Positions 15,315-24,311 of a stretch of 47,216 nt of DNA are shown one piece after another. The stretch is from an uncultured Opitutaceae bacterium (lineage in GTDB: Bacteria > Verrucomicrobiota > Verrucomicrobiia > Opitutales > Opitutaceae), in NCBI GenBank assembly GCA_903862935.1, contig CAIOZY010000024.1:1-47216 (forward strand), in the 5' to 3' direction. The first letter of the stretch is position 1. Each line of letters starts with the position of its first letter. The position numbers and the translations under genes are program-made. Below the pieces are notes generated by a model, which saw nothing but the letters and a program-made list of their open reading frames with translations, did not search any database and was not told the DNA's origin.

Positions 15315-16504
15315 CTGTTTTCCGGGTGTGCGTGGGGGAACCATCCCCCGGCCGCCGTCAGATTATCCGTCACCGCGGAGGCGAGTTTAGCCTGCCCCCG
15401 CACGGTCAGGTGCCCCAGATCGCTGAAATCGTCGGGTGAGAGTCCGCCGTCGGCCCCTGTGAGCGAGATCCACTGCAGGTCCGCCATCCGGGGCATTTCC
15501 GAGCGGATCTTTTCCCAATTGGCGCGCCAGACCCGGATCTTTTCCGGGTCGGACCAGGGAGCAAAGTGCGGGTTGTAGTCGAGGGTCACCAGGATGAGGT
15601 GGCTGCGGACCTCGGCCGGATAGATCGTCGCAAAATAGGCGGCGAGGTCAGCGAACGGCCGCTTCACGTACCTTTCCTGGGCCTCGACGTGGGCGGAGAA
15701 CAGGTTTGCGAGGTAGGCCTCGGTCTTCTCGTCGGGCGGGATGAAGCGCAGGATCGGCACCTCGGTGTCGGCCACCTCGCGGAGCGGCCGGAGCTTCACC
15801 ATCCGGTCCGAGTCACAGTAGACCTGCCCGAGCCAGAGGTAGCGCACCCAGTTGCCGACATCGAGGTAGTTGGAGGCGATGTTTGTGGCCGCCAGGGCGA
15901 AGGCGCTGCGCTCCGCCTCCGTCTTGACCGGGGAAATAGGGTAGGAAATTCGAACGGCCGGGTTCGTGTCGCCGTCCCGCAGCGCGATCTCGGAGGTGAG
16001 CCAGAAATGGAACGGGTGTCGTACCCCCACCTCGCTTGAGAAGTGCCACTGCATGACGTAGTAGGCCTGCGGGTAGATCCTGCGCAGGTGGTGGTAGAGG
16101 AACGGGCCCATGAGGTCACCCGCGTTCTGGGCGTAGTTGACGACCCGGATCCTCGGGTCGGATTCCCTGAGCCACCTCTCCAGGATCCGAGTCCACACAT
16201 CCTGGCCCGCGGCGCTCGTGCCGCGGAAGGTCGAGTCGCCGAACACAACCACGGGCGTGTTCCCCTCGGCCAGAATCCGCCCGACCTGCTCCTCGTACGA
16301 ACGCAGGCTTGCGAAGTAGGACGTCTCGTAGGACTGCCAGTAGGTGGCCCGGCCGAGTGCGGGTGAGAAGACCGGGGCCGGGGGGACCCGGCGCAGAAGC
16401 AGGATCACGGCGCAAGTTCCGAGCGCCATTGCGGCCGTCGCCGCCCGGAGCCAGCCGGTCTGCCGGGATTGTCCCCCCATGGCCTGTGACGCGGGGTTGG
16501 TCAT
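15311..16504 (-). CDS. AlgX/AlgJ-like SGNH-fold O-acyltransferase partner
   Basis: A 397-residue protein with one N-terminal membrane anchor (about residues 17-38) and an extracytoplasmic SGNH hydrolase-like domain. VVVFGDSTFRG carries the nucleophile serine (block I GDS). NYAQNAGD is a block-like Asn/Gly segment. SDLGHLTVRG near the C-terminus supplies the DxxH-type Asp/His pair. Proteins of this type accept acyl groups delivered by an MBOAT partner and transfer them to a polysaccharide. The ATG at 16504 overlaps the MBOAT stop by 4 nt, and the downstream mini-protein again overlaps by 4 nt, so the three proteins are made as a coupled set. Confidence 0.8.
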   Translation of the reverse strand: MTNPASQAMGGQSRQTGWLRAATAAMALGTCAVILLLRRVPPAPVFSPALGRATYWQSYETSYFASLRSYEEQVGRILAEGNTPVVVFGDSTFRGTSAAGQDVWTRILERWLRESDPRIRVVNYAQNAGDLMGPFLYHHLRRIYPQAYYVMQWHFSSEVGVRHPFHFWLTSEIALRDGDTNPAVRISYPISPVKTEAERSAFALAATNIASNYLDVGNWVRYLWLGQVYCDSDRMVKLRPLREVADTEVPILRFIPPDEKTEAYLANLFSAHVEAQERYVKRPFADLAAYFATIYPAEVRSHLILVTLDYNPHFAPWSDPEKIRVWRANWEKIRSEMPRMADLQWISLTGADGGLSPDDFSDLGHLTVRGQAKLASAVTDNLTAAGGWFPHAHPENR

Positions 16505-17745
16505 GGCCACACCGTGATCTTCCCAATCATCCTCCAGGCCGAATCGGCGGGGAAGAAAAAGACGATCCAGGTTGCGCTGACGAAGGCCTGGGTCATCACC
16601 CAGCCGAGTCCTTTCGATGCGACCGCCCAAGCCCGGGCCGGTGCCCCGCAACCGGCGAGGCGGCCGTCAACCCAGCCGCACGCGGCACCGAGGCCGTGGC
16701 CGATTTGTAGGGCGAGGCCATGGAGCACGCCCCAGAGGACGAAGTTCCAGGAGGATCCGTGCCAGAGGCCGCACAGGCCCATAGCGAAGAGCAAGTTCAG
16801 GCTCTTGCGCACCGGCGACACGCGGCCCCCTCCCAGGGGAATGTAGATGTAGTCGCGAATCCAGGTCGAAAGGCTGATGTGCCACCGCTTCCAGAACTCC
16901 GAGGGCGACGAGGCGATGAAGGGGAAGTTGAAGTTTTCCGGAAGCCGGATCCCAAACAGCCGCGCCAAGCCGATCGCCATGTCGCAGTAGCCCCCGAAGT
17001 CCATGTAGATCCTAACGTACAGCAGCAGGCACAGCCAGAGCACGTCGGTGCCCACCAGGACGTTGCCTGGATTGAAGATCGGCAGAACGCCGACGATTGG
17101 GTCCGCAAGGATAAACTTCTTTGCAAAACCGGTCGCGATGCGGGACAGACCCCAGAAGACGTCCTCGTGGGTTGCGGGCGGCAGCGCCTTGAGCTGGGGG
17201 ACGATCTGCTGGAAGCGCACGATCGGGCCGGAGGCCAGCCTGGGGTAGAACAGCGCGAAGATAGAGAAATAAACGACGTTGCGGACCGGTTCGGCCCCCT
17301 TGTAGACGTCGACCAGGTAGTGGCAGAACTCGAAGGCGAAAAACGAGATTCCAAGGGGTTTTACGGCCGGGGCGCCAGCTGCGAGCAGGGCGCGAAGTGC
17401 ACCGGGTGGCGTGAGGCCCGCCAGCGTCAGGCCCTGTACTGCCGTGTCGCCCAGGAAGTTGAAGTAGCGAAAATACAGCAGCGCGATGACGGCCGGGCTC
17501 AGGCAAAGGGCGAGCCGCCAGGGCCTGCGCGCCCCGGGCGCATGCAGGCCGAGCCCCGCAAAGTAGGTGAAGACGGACAGGGCCCCCATGACGGCGAAGC
17601 CGCTCACGCCGGCAAAGTGCACGTAGAATACGACCGAGGCGATGGGGAGCAGGATCAGCCGGAGAAGGTACCAGCGCCGAACGGCCAGGTAGGCGGCTGC
17701 GGCCGCCAGGCTGAAGACCAGAAACCAGGGGCTACAGAAGATCAT
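16501..17745 (-). CDS. MBOAT-family membrane O-acyltransferase (AlgI-like)
   Basis: A 414-residue polytopic membrane protein. Family marks are YPRLASGPIVRF, then YMDFGGYCDMAIG, the FWKRWHISLSTWIRDY-IYIPLGG block, and LCGLWHGSSWNFVLWG containing the near-invariant active-site histidine. It moves acetyl (or other acyl) groups across the inner membrane to the SGNH partner for polymer O-acylation. Start chosen at 17745 where the first hydrophobic helix begins; an ATG at 17769 adds 8 residues. It is the first gene of the three-gene unit. No glycosyltransferase or polymerase lies alongside, so the acylated polymer is made from genes elsewhere. Confidence 0.88.
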   Translation of the reverse strand: MIFCSPWFLVFSLAAAAAYLAVRRWYLLRLILLPIASVVFYVHFAGVSGFAVMGALSVFTYFAGLGLHAPGARRPWRLALCLSPAVIALLYFRYFNFLGDTAVQGLTLAGLTPPGALRALLAAGAPAVKPLGISFFAFEFCHYLVDVYKGAEPVRNVVYFSIFALFYPRLASGPIVRFQQIVPQLKALPPATHEDVFWGLSRIATGFAKKFILADPIVGVLPIFNPGNVLVGTDVLWLCLLLYVRIYMDFGGYCDMAIGLARLFGIRLPENFNFPFIASSPSEFWKRWHISLSTWIRDYIYIPLGGGRVSPVRKSLNLLFAMGLCGLWHGSSWNFVLWGVLHGLALQIGHGLGAACGWVDGRLAGCGAPARAWAVASKGLGWVMTQAFVSATWIVFFFPADSAWRMIGKITVWP

Positions 17746-17941
17746 GGGCCGGCCCCGCCATAGGCGCATCCCCTCCGCGCGGCCCTGAATCTTTCCGGCA
17801 TGGGCGACCACTCTAGGGGGACTGGCCGGGGCATCGAGAAAAACTTTGTGGGCGGTCGGGTGCCTGGAGTGCCCCATCCTGACGATTTTCTGACAATTGT
17901 TTTCGTGAGTCGCGACCCGAGCTGGGCCGAGGATCGTCCGC

Positions 17942-18586
17942 ATGAAGCTTGTCCTCGCTGACGACCACCGCATCACGCGGGAGCTGCTCAGGCGGGTTTC
18001 GACGTCGGAGCTTGGACACGAGGTGGTGGCCGAGGCGGCCGACGGCTTTCAGGCCCTGGAGTCCATTGGGGATCTGCGGCCGGACCTGGTGCTCCTGGAC
18101 CTGCAGCTGCCGAGGCTGGACGGGTTCGGCGTGATCGAGGAGGTCCGCAGATGGCCGAGGCGGCCGAGAATCATCGTCTTGTCGGCCCTGTGCAACGCCT
18201 ACACCGTCTACCGGGTCGAGCGGCTGCCGGTCGAGGGCTTCCTCGACAAGCACACCGCCACCGTGGAGGCCCTCCGGGAGGCCGTTGAGGCCGTAGACAA
18301 GGGAAGGCGGTACTTCTCGGAGGAGTTTCACCGGGTACGGGCGGCGCGTCGCGCCGACCCCTGGGCCTTCGACAAGGTGCTCTCAGACCGGGAGCAGACT
18401 GTGCTCGCCCTGATCGGCGACTGGCTCACGGACCGGGAGATCGCGGCGCGCCTGGGGCTCGAGCCGTGCACGGCCGAGAAGCACCGGTTCAACATCCAGC
18501 GCAAGCTCGACCTGAGGACCAAGACTGAGCTGGTAAGGTACGCCTCCCGGCAGGGGTTCAGGCAGTTTGGGGCCTGCGGGACCTGA
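17942..18586 (+). CDS. NarL/LuxR-family response regulator (orphan)
   Basis: A 214-residue two-domain regulator. The receiver domain (about 1-120) has the acidic pair Asp7-Asp8, phospho-acceptor Asp53 in LLDLQLP, Ser81 and Lys103. The C-terminal LuxR-type helix-turn-helix (about 147-203) has LSDREQTVLALI, TDREIAARLGL and TAEKHRFNIQRKLDL. The conserved TV(K/E)xH recognition helix is present as TAEKH. No histidine kinase is adjacent on either side, so its partner is elsewhere. It is divergent from the O-acylation operon, with about 200 nt between the start codons, and could regulate it. Confidence 0.87.
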   Translation: MKLVLADDHRITRELLRRVSTSELGHEVVAEAADGFQALESIGDLRPDLVLLDLQLPRLDGFGVIEEVRRWPRRPRIIVLSALCNAYTVYRVERLPVEGFLDKHTATVEALREAVEAVDKGRRYFSEEFHRVRAARRADPWAFDKVLSDREQTVLALIGDWLTDREIAARLGLEPCTAEKHRFNIQRKLDLRTKTELVRYASRQGFRQFGACGT

Positions 18587-18648
18587 GCACCGAAAACTTG
18601 CCTTGGGGGCGGCGCAGCGGAGAGAGTGGGCCGGCTCGCAGACCAACC

Positions 18649-19641
18649 ATGCCGACCCAAGTCATTACCCTGCGAAGTGGAGAACGGGTCGAAGCCTCCG
18701 TCATCCGGGCTCCCGATCCGGTCTGGGCGGACCGGATCGAGGCGATGGTGCGGCACAAGGGGGACCCGTGGGACTGGCAGAATTCCGAGCTCCTGAGGAG
18801 GGAGGTGGGGCTTGAGACGCGCTTTTTCATCCTGCACCGGGGGGGCGCCCCGTTTGCCAACATCATGCTGGCTGAGGCGGGAGGGGCGGCGATCTTGGGG
18901 CACGTGTGGACGGAGCCGGCTGACCGCGGCGCGGGCGCAAGCTCGGTCCTGATGGACCTGGTCCTCGGAGACTTCCGGGCTCGGGGAGGGCAGGCGCTCT
19001 TCCTCGGGACCGAGTTTGGGACAACCCCCTGGCACTACTACCGCCGCCGGGGATTTGAGCCGGTCGAGCCGGGGAGCGACTACATGGAGCTTTTCAACGT
19101 GCCGCCGGGTCTGTTTGCCGAAACGTGGTTCGGCGCGGCCGAGGCGGTGGTCGAACCGCTCGACTGGCGGCACTGGCCGGCCTCGGTGCCGCTCTTTATG
19201 GGTCCCTGGCCGGGCATGGTCCGGATCGCCGCCGTGAAGCTTTTCGGGAGACGCTCGCCGGAGGCGGGCCTCCTGGGAATGTTGAGGCAGGAACGCAGGC
19301 TCCAGGCGGCGGGAGAGCCCGGCTGCGCCCGGGTCCTGCGCGCGGCTGCGGGCGCGGCGGTCCTGGGTTTCGCCAGCTTGCAGCCCGACCCGGACGGGCC
19401 GGGCCGTGTGGTCGACCTGTACTGCCATCCACGGTGGTGGGCCCGAGCGGACGGGCTGCTTGCGGCCCTGCCCCAGCCCCGGGGGGAGAGGATCCGGGCC
19501 TATGCGGACTCGGGCTTTGCTGAGAAGCTCGGTGCCCTGGAGCGGGCGGGATTCCGCCGCGAGGCGGTCCTGCCGGGCCGTGTGGCGGCAGATGCCGCGG
19601 GGCGCGTCCGGGTGGATGTTGAGATCTGGGTGCGCGGCTGA
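18649..19641 (+). CDS. Two-domain GNAT-like acetyltransferase
   Basis: A 330-residue cytoplasmic protein. The N-terminal half (about 30-155) has a clear GNAT pattern: GHVWTEPADRGAGASSVLMDLVL forms the acetyl-CoA loop (R-G-x-G-A type), followed by YYRRRGFEPV, the usual C-terminal helix and strand. The C-terminal half (about 220-330) has a weaker second copy with LGFASLQ, VVDLYCHPRWW and LERAGFRREAVLPGR, lacking a clean Q/R-x-x-G-x-G/A loop. The second domain probably lost catalysis. Start chosen at the ATG 18649 just before the first strand. The substrate is unknown; no obvious operon partner is seen. Confidence 0.7.
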   Translation: MPTQVITLRSGERVEASVIRAPDPVWADRIEAMVRHKGDPWDWQNSELLRREVGLETRFFILHRGGAPFANIMLAEAGGAAILGHVWTEPADRGAGASSVLMDLVLGDFRARGGQALFLGTEFGTTPWHYYRRRGFEPVEPGSDYMELFNVPPGLFAETWFGAAEAVVEPLDWRHWPASVPLFMGPWPGMVRIAAVKLFGRRSPEAGLLGMLRQERRLQAAGEPGCARVLRAAAGAAVLGFASLQPDPDGPGRVVDLYCHPRWWARADGLLAALPQPRGERIRAYADSGFAEKLGALERAGFRREAVLPGRVAADAAGRVRVDVEIWVRG

Positions 19642-19706
19642 GCTCGGGAAATACGCCCCGGCTCTTTCCGGTTGTTCGCCGCGCCCACACCGTCCAACCT
19701 AAGGGG

Positions 19707-21494
19707 ATGAGATACCCCAGACTGCCCATCACAGCTTTGGCCTTTCTTGCAGTGGCAGCGGCGGCCGCCGCCCCGGCAAACCCCGTGCAGGACCGGGCCG
19801 ACGTCTTCCTCAAGCTGGCCAATGCCGGCTACCAGGCGCTCTACCGGGTCAACAGCGAGGCCCAATGGGCTGCGGACACCGACGTCACGGCGGAGCACGA
19901 CGCCGCCGCCGCGGTGGCCGGGAAGGCCTATGCCGCATTCGCGGGCAACCCGGCCCTCATCTCCGAGGCTAAGGACCTGCTGGCCCAGAAAGAAAGGCTC
20001 AACGACCTGACGGTCCGCCAGCTGAGGCAGGTGCTGCTCAATGCCGCCGAGGGCCCCATGACAAACCCGACCCTTGTGGAGGCCCGGGTCGATGCTGAGA
20101 CCAGGCAGGCCTCCATCCTCAACAGCTTTGTCTTCAAGCTGCACGGCAAGCCGGTCACGGCCAACCAGATCGATGACGCCCTGACATCGAGCACAGACCT
20201 GGCCGAACGCCAAGCCGTCTGGGAGGCCTCCAAGGAGTCGGGCAAGGCGCTCAAGCCGGGGTTGATCAAGCTGCGCGACTTAAGAAACGGCGTCGCCCAG
20301 GAGCTGGGGCACAAAGACTACTTTGCCCTGCAGGTGGCGGCCTACGGCATGACGACACAGGAGATGGTTGCCATGCAGGAGGACTTCATGAGGGAGCTGC
20401 GCCCTCTCTACCTGCAGCTGCACACCTGGGCGAAGTACGAGCTGGCCCGCAAGTACCACCAGCCGGTTCCCAACCGCATCCCGGCCCACTGGCTCAACAA
20501 CCGCTGGTCCCAGCTGTGGACGGGCATGGTTCCCGCGGCCAATCTGGACGACCGGTTCACGGGGCGCTCCCCGGAGTGGATCGTCCGGACGGCCGAGCGC
20601 TTCTACACCGGCATGGGATTCGAGCCGCTGCCGCCGAGCTTCTGGACCAAGTCGGATCTGTATGCGCTCCCGGCCGGTGACCCGCGCCACAAAAACACCC
20701 ACGCCTCCTGCTGGCACATCGACCTGGACCGGGACATCCGTTCTCTTCAGAACATAGAGCCCAACGAGGACTGGTTCCACACGGCCCACCACGAGCTCGG
20801 CCACGGGCACTACTTCATGAGCTACACGCGGCCCGAGGTCCCGCCGCTGCTGCGGATCGGGGCGAACCCGGGCTTCCATGAGGGGATCGGGGAGCTGATC
20901 TCATTGGCCTCCAGCCAAGTACCGTACCTGAAGTCCGTCGGGGTCCTTCCTGCAGACTTCAAGGCTGACACGACAGCGTTTCTCCTCAACGACGCCCTGG
21001 GCAGCTCGGTTCCATTCATCTTCTGGGCGTCGGGGACGATGACCCACTGGGAGGCCGACGTGTACGCGGGCGGTCTGCCCGCCGACCAGTGGAACGCCCG
21101 CTGGTGGAAGCACGTCCGCGACTGGCAGGGGGTCGAGCCCCCGACGGAGCGGGGCGAGGAGTGGTGCGACGCGGCGACCAAGACTCACATCAACGACAAC
21201 CCCTGCTACTACTATTCGTACGCCGTGGCGACCGTGCTCAAGTTTCAGCTGCACGACTACATCGCCCGGCACATCCTCCACCAGAGCCCGCAGTCGTGCA
21301 ACTACGCGGACAGCCGCGAGGTCGGCGACTGGCTCCGCAGCATCCTCGACAAGGGTGGCACCCAGGACTGGCGTACGCTGCTCAAGGAGAAGACTGGCGA
21401 GGACCTCTCCACCCGGGCGATGGTCGAGTACTTCCGGCCCCTTAGTCTCTGGCTCGAGGAGCAGAACCGCGGACGAAAGATCGGCTGGGACTAA
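19707..21494 (+). CDS. M2-family metallopeptidase (ACE-like dipeptidyl carboxypeptidase)
   Basis: A 595-residue exported zinc peptidase with a signal peptide (about residues 1-22). The zinc motif is His362-Glu363-Leu-Gly-His366 in TAHHELGHGHYF, and the third ligand is Glu392 in FHEGIGELIS. The length matches a single ACE domain. C-terminal family features include TMTHWEADVYAGGLPADQWNARWW and PCYYYSYAVATVLKFQLH. M2 enzymes remove C-terminal dipeptides. In this setting it would trim peptides in the periplasm. The AAGGGG purine stretch abuts the ATG directly, so initiation may be weak or start elsewhere, but the signal peptide supports this start. Confidence 0.92.
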   Translation: MRYPRLPITALAFLAVAAAAAAPANPVQDRADVFLKLANAGYQALYRVNSEAQWAADTDVTAEHDAAAAVAGKAYAAFAGNPALISEAKDLLAQKERLNDLTVRQLRQVLLNAAEGPMTNPTLVEARVDAETRQASILNSFVFKLHGKPVTANQIDDALTSSTDLAERQAVWEASKESGKALKPGLIKLRDLRNGVAQELGHKDYFALQVAAYGMTTQEMVAMQEDFMRELRPLYLQLHTWAKYELARKYHQPVPNRIPAHWLNNRWSQLWTGMVPAANLDDRFTGRSPEWIVRTAERFYTGMGFEPLPPSFWTKSDLYALPAGDPRHKNTHASCWHIDLDRDIRSLQNIEPNEDWFHTAHHELGHGHYFMSYTRPEVPPLLRIGANPGFHEGIGELISLASSQVPYLKSVGVLPADFKADTTAFLLNDALGSSVPFIFWASGTMTHWEADVYAGGLPADQWNARWWKHVRDWQGVEPPTERGEEWCDAATKTHINDNPCYYYSYAVATVLKFQLHDYIARHILHQSPQSCNYADSREVGDWLRSILDKGGTQDWRTLLKEKTGEDLSTRAMVEYFRPLSLWLEEQNRGRKIGWD

Positions 21495-21496
21495 GA

Positions 21497-21991
21497 TCAG
21501 CCTGCCGGCCGGTGGTTTCCGCCGATCGGGATTCGGGCGTCCTCGAAGTAGTTGTCGTCGACCTCACAGGGCATCGACAGCTCGAGGATGAGCGAGGGCT
21601 CCATCCCCGTGAACCGGTGATAGACGCCGGGTGGAACCGGGAGCGACTGCCCACGGCCGAGCTCGAGGAGCCGGCCGCCGCAGTCGACTTCGATCCGCCC
21701 CTGGACGACGAAGAACGTTTCGTGCTTCACCCGGTGGCGGTGCTTGGGGCAGGTCTGGCCTGCGGTGACGGCCAGGTACTTTCCGCAGTACCCGGCCGCC
21801 GCCTCGTTCGCTATCCAGAACTCGATCAGGCCGACCTTGCCGAAGTCGCCCAGGCCGAAGTCCAGCACAAGGGGCGCCACGGGCGGCAGGGCAAGGTTCC
21901 AGATCGCGGCCTGCCGCCGGAACTCCGCGAGCGCGCGGTCGCGCCCGGGCCCCGACAGCGAAATCGCCAGTCCCTTGTCCAGCTCGTCCAT
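21497..21991 (-). CDS. Cupin protein, D-lyxose isomerase-like
   Basis: A 164-residue single-domain cupin. The metal site motif is PKHRHRVKHETFFVVQG (two His and Glu) followed about 30 residues later by PPGVYHRF (third His). The ending DDNYFEDARIPIGGN resembles D-lyxose ketol-isomerase-type cupins, which interconvert aldoses and ketoses using manganese. It is the third gene of a minus-strand unit after the DeoR regulator and the class III aminotransferase (22-nt gap), so it probably handles a sugar intermediate of that pathway. Start chosen at 21991, preceded by AAAGGCG. Binding-only cupin functions cannot be excluded. Confidence 0.7.
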   Translation of the reverse strand: MDELDKGLAISLSGPGRDRALAEFRRQAAIWNLALPPVAPLVLDFGLGDFGKVGLIEFWIANEAAAGYCGKYLAVTAGQTCPKHRHRVKHETFFVVQGRIEVDCGGRLLELGRGQSLPVPPGVYHRFTGMEPSLILELSMPCEVDDNYFEDARIPIGGNHRPAG

Positions 21992-22013
21992 GGCGCCTTT
22001 GCCAGTGGGGCCC

Positions 22014-23405
22014 TCAGCCGGCGTAGCCGAGCTCCTTCTCGGTCTCGCCGATCGCCTCATCGATCATGTCCATGCCCTTGAGCAGGGCCTTCTCGTCCAT
22101 GACGATCGGGGGGCTCATGCGCAGGATGTGCCCGGCGGGAATCCAGGCCAGGCCCTTGCGGAATGCCTTCTGGTAGACGAGCACGCCGGCCTTGTCGAAG
22201 GGCTCCTTGGTCTTGCGGTCCTTGACGAGCTCGATGCCCATGAGGCACCCCTTGGCGCGGACGTCGCCGATGATCTTGTGGGAGGCCTTCATCTTCTCCA
22301 TGCGCTTGAGGGCGAGCTCGCCCAGCTTGGTCGCGTGGTCGAGCAGGTTCTCCTCCTCGATCACCTCGATCGAGGCCAGGGCCGCCGCGCAGGCCATCGG
22401 GTTGCCCCCGTAGCTACTCGAGGCCGAGATCGACTCGAAGCTCTCCTTGAACGGCTCCCGTACGGCGACCGCCGTGACGGGGAACCCGTTGCCGAAGCCC
22501 TTGCCCAGGGTGACGACGTCCGGAATGACTCCCCAGTGCTCCATGCACAGCCATTTGCCGGTGCGCCCCCAGCTGGTGAGCACCTCGTCGGCCATGAGCA
22601 GCATCTTGTGCTGGTCGCAGAACTTCCTGAGCTTCGGGAAAAAGTCGTCCGGCGGCATGACCGAGCCGCCCCACCCCTGGATCGGCTCCAGGACAAAGCC
22701 GGCCACGGAGCCGACGGTCGCCTTCTCAATGTACTGGCCGTAGAACTCGATGTACTTGTCGGTGTCGATCGTCCCGTCGGCCTTGGCCCAGACGGGCCGG
22801 TAGGGGTCCGGGCGGGGCACCATGTGGGCGCCGGGGGCCCGCACCGCGCCGTAGACCGACGAGCGGATGTGTCCGAGGGAGACGGCGCTGTAGGTCTTTC
22901 CATGGAAGTCGTAGAAGCAGCTGATCGTCTCGTGCTTGCCGGTGGCGGCCCGAAGGACGCGTATCCCTGCCTCGACCGCCGTGGTGCCCGAGTCGTACAG
23001 CTGGTAGCCGTTGAGGTCGCCCGGGAGGATCTGGGCCATCTTCTCCATCAGCAGTGTCTTGATCGGCGTCGTGAAGTCGTGGGCGTTCATCAGGGTCGAG
23101 GCCGCCTTGGCGATCGCCTGGCTGATCTTGGGGTGGCAGTGGCCCAGGGTCGTCACGTAGATCCCCGACGAAAAGTCGATGTACTCGTTGCCGTCGACGT
23201 CCTTAAGCACGCATCCGGAGCCCGACTCGAACGAGACCGGGAAGAGCTTAACCTGGCCGCTGAGGCCCTTGAAGTGCTTGGTGCACCGGTCGTGCCAGGA
23301 CTTCGAGGCGGGGCCAGGGGGAGGAACGACGATGTGGGGGACCCGGTTCAGGTCGACTCGGCCCCAGTTGAGGGTGGAGAACGTTTGTGCGTTGGACTTT
23401 GTCAT
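22014..23405 (-). CDS. Class III PLP-dependent aminotransferase
   Basis: A 463-residue fold-type I enzyme. The PLP-binding lysine is Lys302 in TLGKGFGNG, the pyridine-N-contacting aspartate is Asp273 in MADEVLTSWGRTG, and the cofactor phosphate loop is DSGTTAVEAGIR at about 138-149. It resembles 4-aminobutyrate, ornithine and sugar-acid aminotransferases, but the longer N-terminus and its neighbours do not fit simple GABA catabolism. It lies 11 nt downstream of the DeoR regulator gene and upstream of the cupin. In this cluster it may add or remove an amino group on a sugar or aminopolyol. The substrate is open. Confidence 0.85.
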   Translation of the reverse strand: MTKSNAQTFSTLNWGRVDLNRVPHIVVPPPGPASKSWHDRCTKHFKGLSGQVKLFPVSFESGSGCVLKDVDGNEYIDFSSGIYVTTLGHCHPKISQAIAKAASTLMNAHDFTTPIKTLLMEKMAQILPGDLNGYQLYDSGTTAVEAGIRVLRAATGKHETISCFYDFHGKTYSAVSLGHIRSSVYGAVRAPGAHMVPRPDPYRPVWAKADGTIDTDKYIEFYGQYIEKATVGSVAGFVLEPIQGWGGSVMPPDDFFPKLRKFCDQHKMLLMADEVLTSWGRTGKWLCMEHWGVIPDVVTLGKGFGNGFPVTAVAVREPFKESFESISASSSYGGNPMACAAALASIEVIEEENLLDHATKLGELALKRMEKMKASHKIIGDVRAKGCLMGIELVKDRKTKEPFDKAGVLVYQKAFRKGLAWIPAGHILRMSPPIVMDEKALLKGMDMIDEAIGETEKELGYAG

Positions 23406-23416
23406 GGAGGGATTTC

Positions 23417-24193
23417 TCAGGCGGTTACGGTGATCACTTTGACTCCGAGGCGCGCGAAACGCCGGAGGGCGTCTCGGGGTGCGGCGGAGTCCGTGATGAA
23501 AATGTCGACATCGGCGAGGGAGCCGGAGCGGGCGAGGGCGGTGCGGCCGATCTTCGTGTGGTCGGCCAGCACGCACGTCCTTTTCGAGCTGCGCCGCATC
23601 ATCCTGTCGACGCGGGCGAGTCTTAAGTCGGTGTTGTAGATGGATCCGTCCAGCCCGATCCCGTCGGCCCCCTGGAAGGTCGTGTCCGCGGAGAACAGCT
23701 CCAGCCCGTGCTCGGTCAGGGGCCCGGTCAGGTCCGGGCTGCCGCGGCGGATGACGCCGCCGAGGAGGATCACCTCAACCCCGGGGGAATGCTGCAGTTC
23801 CGAGGCGACGGCGAGGCTCGGTGTGATCACGGTCAACCTCTCCCCGTCCCGCAGGACGGTCGCGAGTTCCAGGGTGGTCGTGCCCGTGTCCAGGATCAGG
23901 CGCTCGCCCGGTTGGACGAGCTTGCGCGCCTCGGCGACGATCGCCCGCTTGGCCGCCCGGTTTCTCTCTCGCTGGTTGCGGTAGTCGAACTCCAGGATCA
24001 TCCGCTCGCCCACGACCGCGCCGCCGTGTGTGCGGCGGATGTGCGCGTTGCTTTCCAGGGCCGCCAGGTCGCGGCGGATTGTCATCTCGCTGACCCCGAA
24101 CTCGGCCGCCAGCTCGGAGACGGCCACGCCGGGCCGCTCTGCGAGCAGCTCGCGGATCTTCGCGTGGCGCACGGCCGAGGAGGGCTTTTTCAC
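23417..24193 (-). CDS. DeoR-family transcriptional repressor
   Basis: A 258-residue regulator. The N-terminal winged helix-turn-helix (about 6-60) contains VAVSELAAEFGVSEMTIRRDLAAL, the DeoR family signature, followed by IRRTHGGAV. The C-terminal sugar-phosphate-sensing DeoRC domain (about 75-250) has LILDTGTTTLELA, LLGGVIRR and ADHTKIGR. Members are usually released from DNA by a phosphorylated sugar made by the operon kinase, here plausibly the FGGY kinase product. The gene leads the minus-strand unit and is divergent from the ceramidase-like gene, with a shared AT-rich control region at 24194-24311. Confidence 0.9.
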   Translation of the reverse strand: MKKPSSAVRHAKIRELLAERPGVAVSELAAEFGVSEMTIRRDLAALESNAHIRRTHGGAVVGERMILEFDYRNQRERNRAAKRAIVAEARKLVQPGERLILDTGTTTLELATVLRDGERLTVITPSLAVASELQHSPGVEVILLGGVIRRGSPDLTGPLTEHGLELFSADTTFQGADGIGLDGSIYNTDLRLARVDRMMRRSSKRTCVLADHTKIGRTALARSGSLADVDIFITDSAAPRDALRRFARLGVKVITVTA

Positions 24194-24311
24194 AATCGAA
24201 AGCGAGCGTCAAAAAAATGTTCGAAAGTGTCAATAACAACAAAATCAAACGTTTTTTAACATTTACAGGCCGAGGCCTGCGGGACAGGCTTACGGGCACG
24301 GATTCCCTCCC
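24194..24311. promoter_or_regulatory. Divergent AT-rich control region with DeoR-type repeats
   Basis: Between the DeoR gene and the ceramidase-like gene lies a markedly AT-rich stretch in an otherwise GC-rich region. It contains AAATGTT (24215-24221) and AACATTT (24258-24264) as an inverted pair. Two direct TCGAAAG blocks, at about 24197 and 24221, are each followed by GTCAA or TCAA. ATGTTCG is a half-site typical of GlpR/DeoR-type operators. It probably drives both divergent units and is bound by the DeoR protein. Confidence 0.5.

Noticed and set aside
21744-23639. 631-codon plus-strand open frame
   Set aside because: Lies across the cupin, aminotransferase and DeoR genes on the minus strand, all with intact motifs; it is a high-GC shadow.
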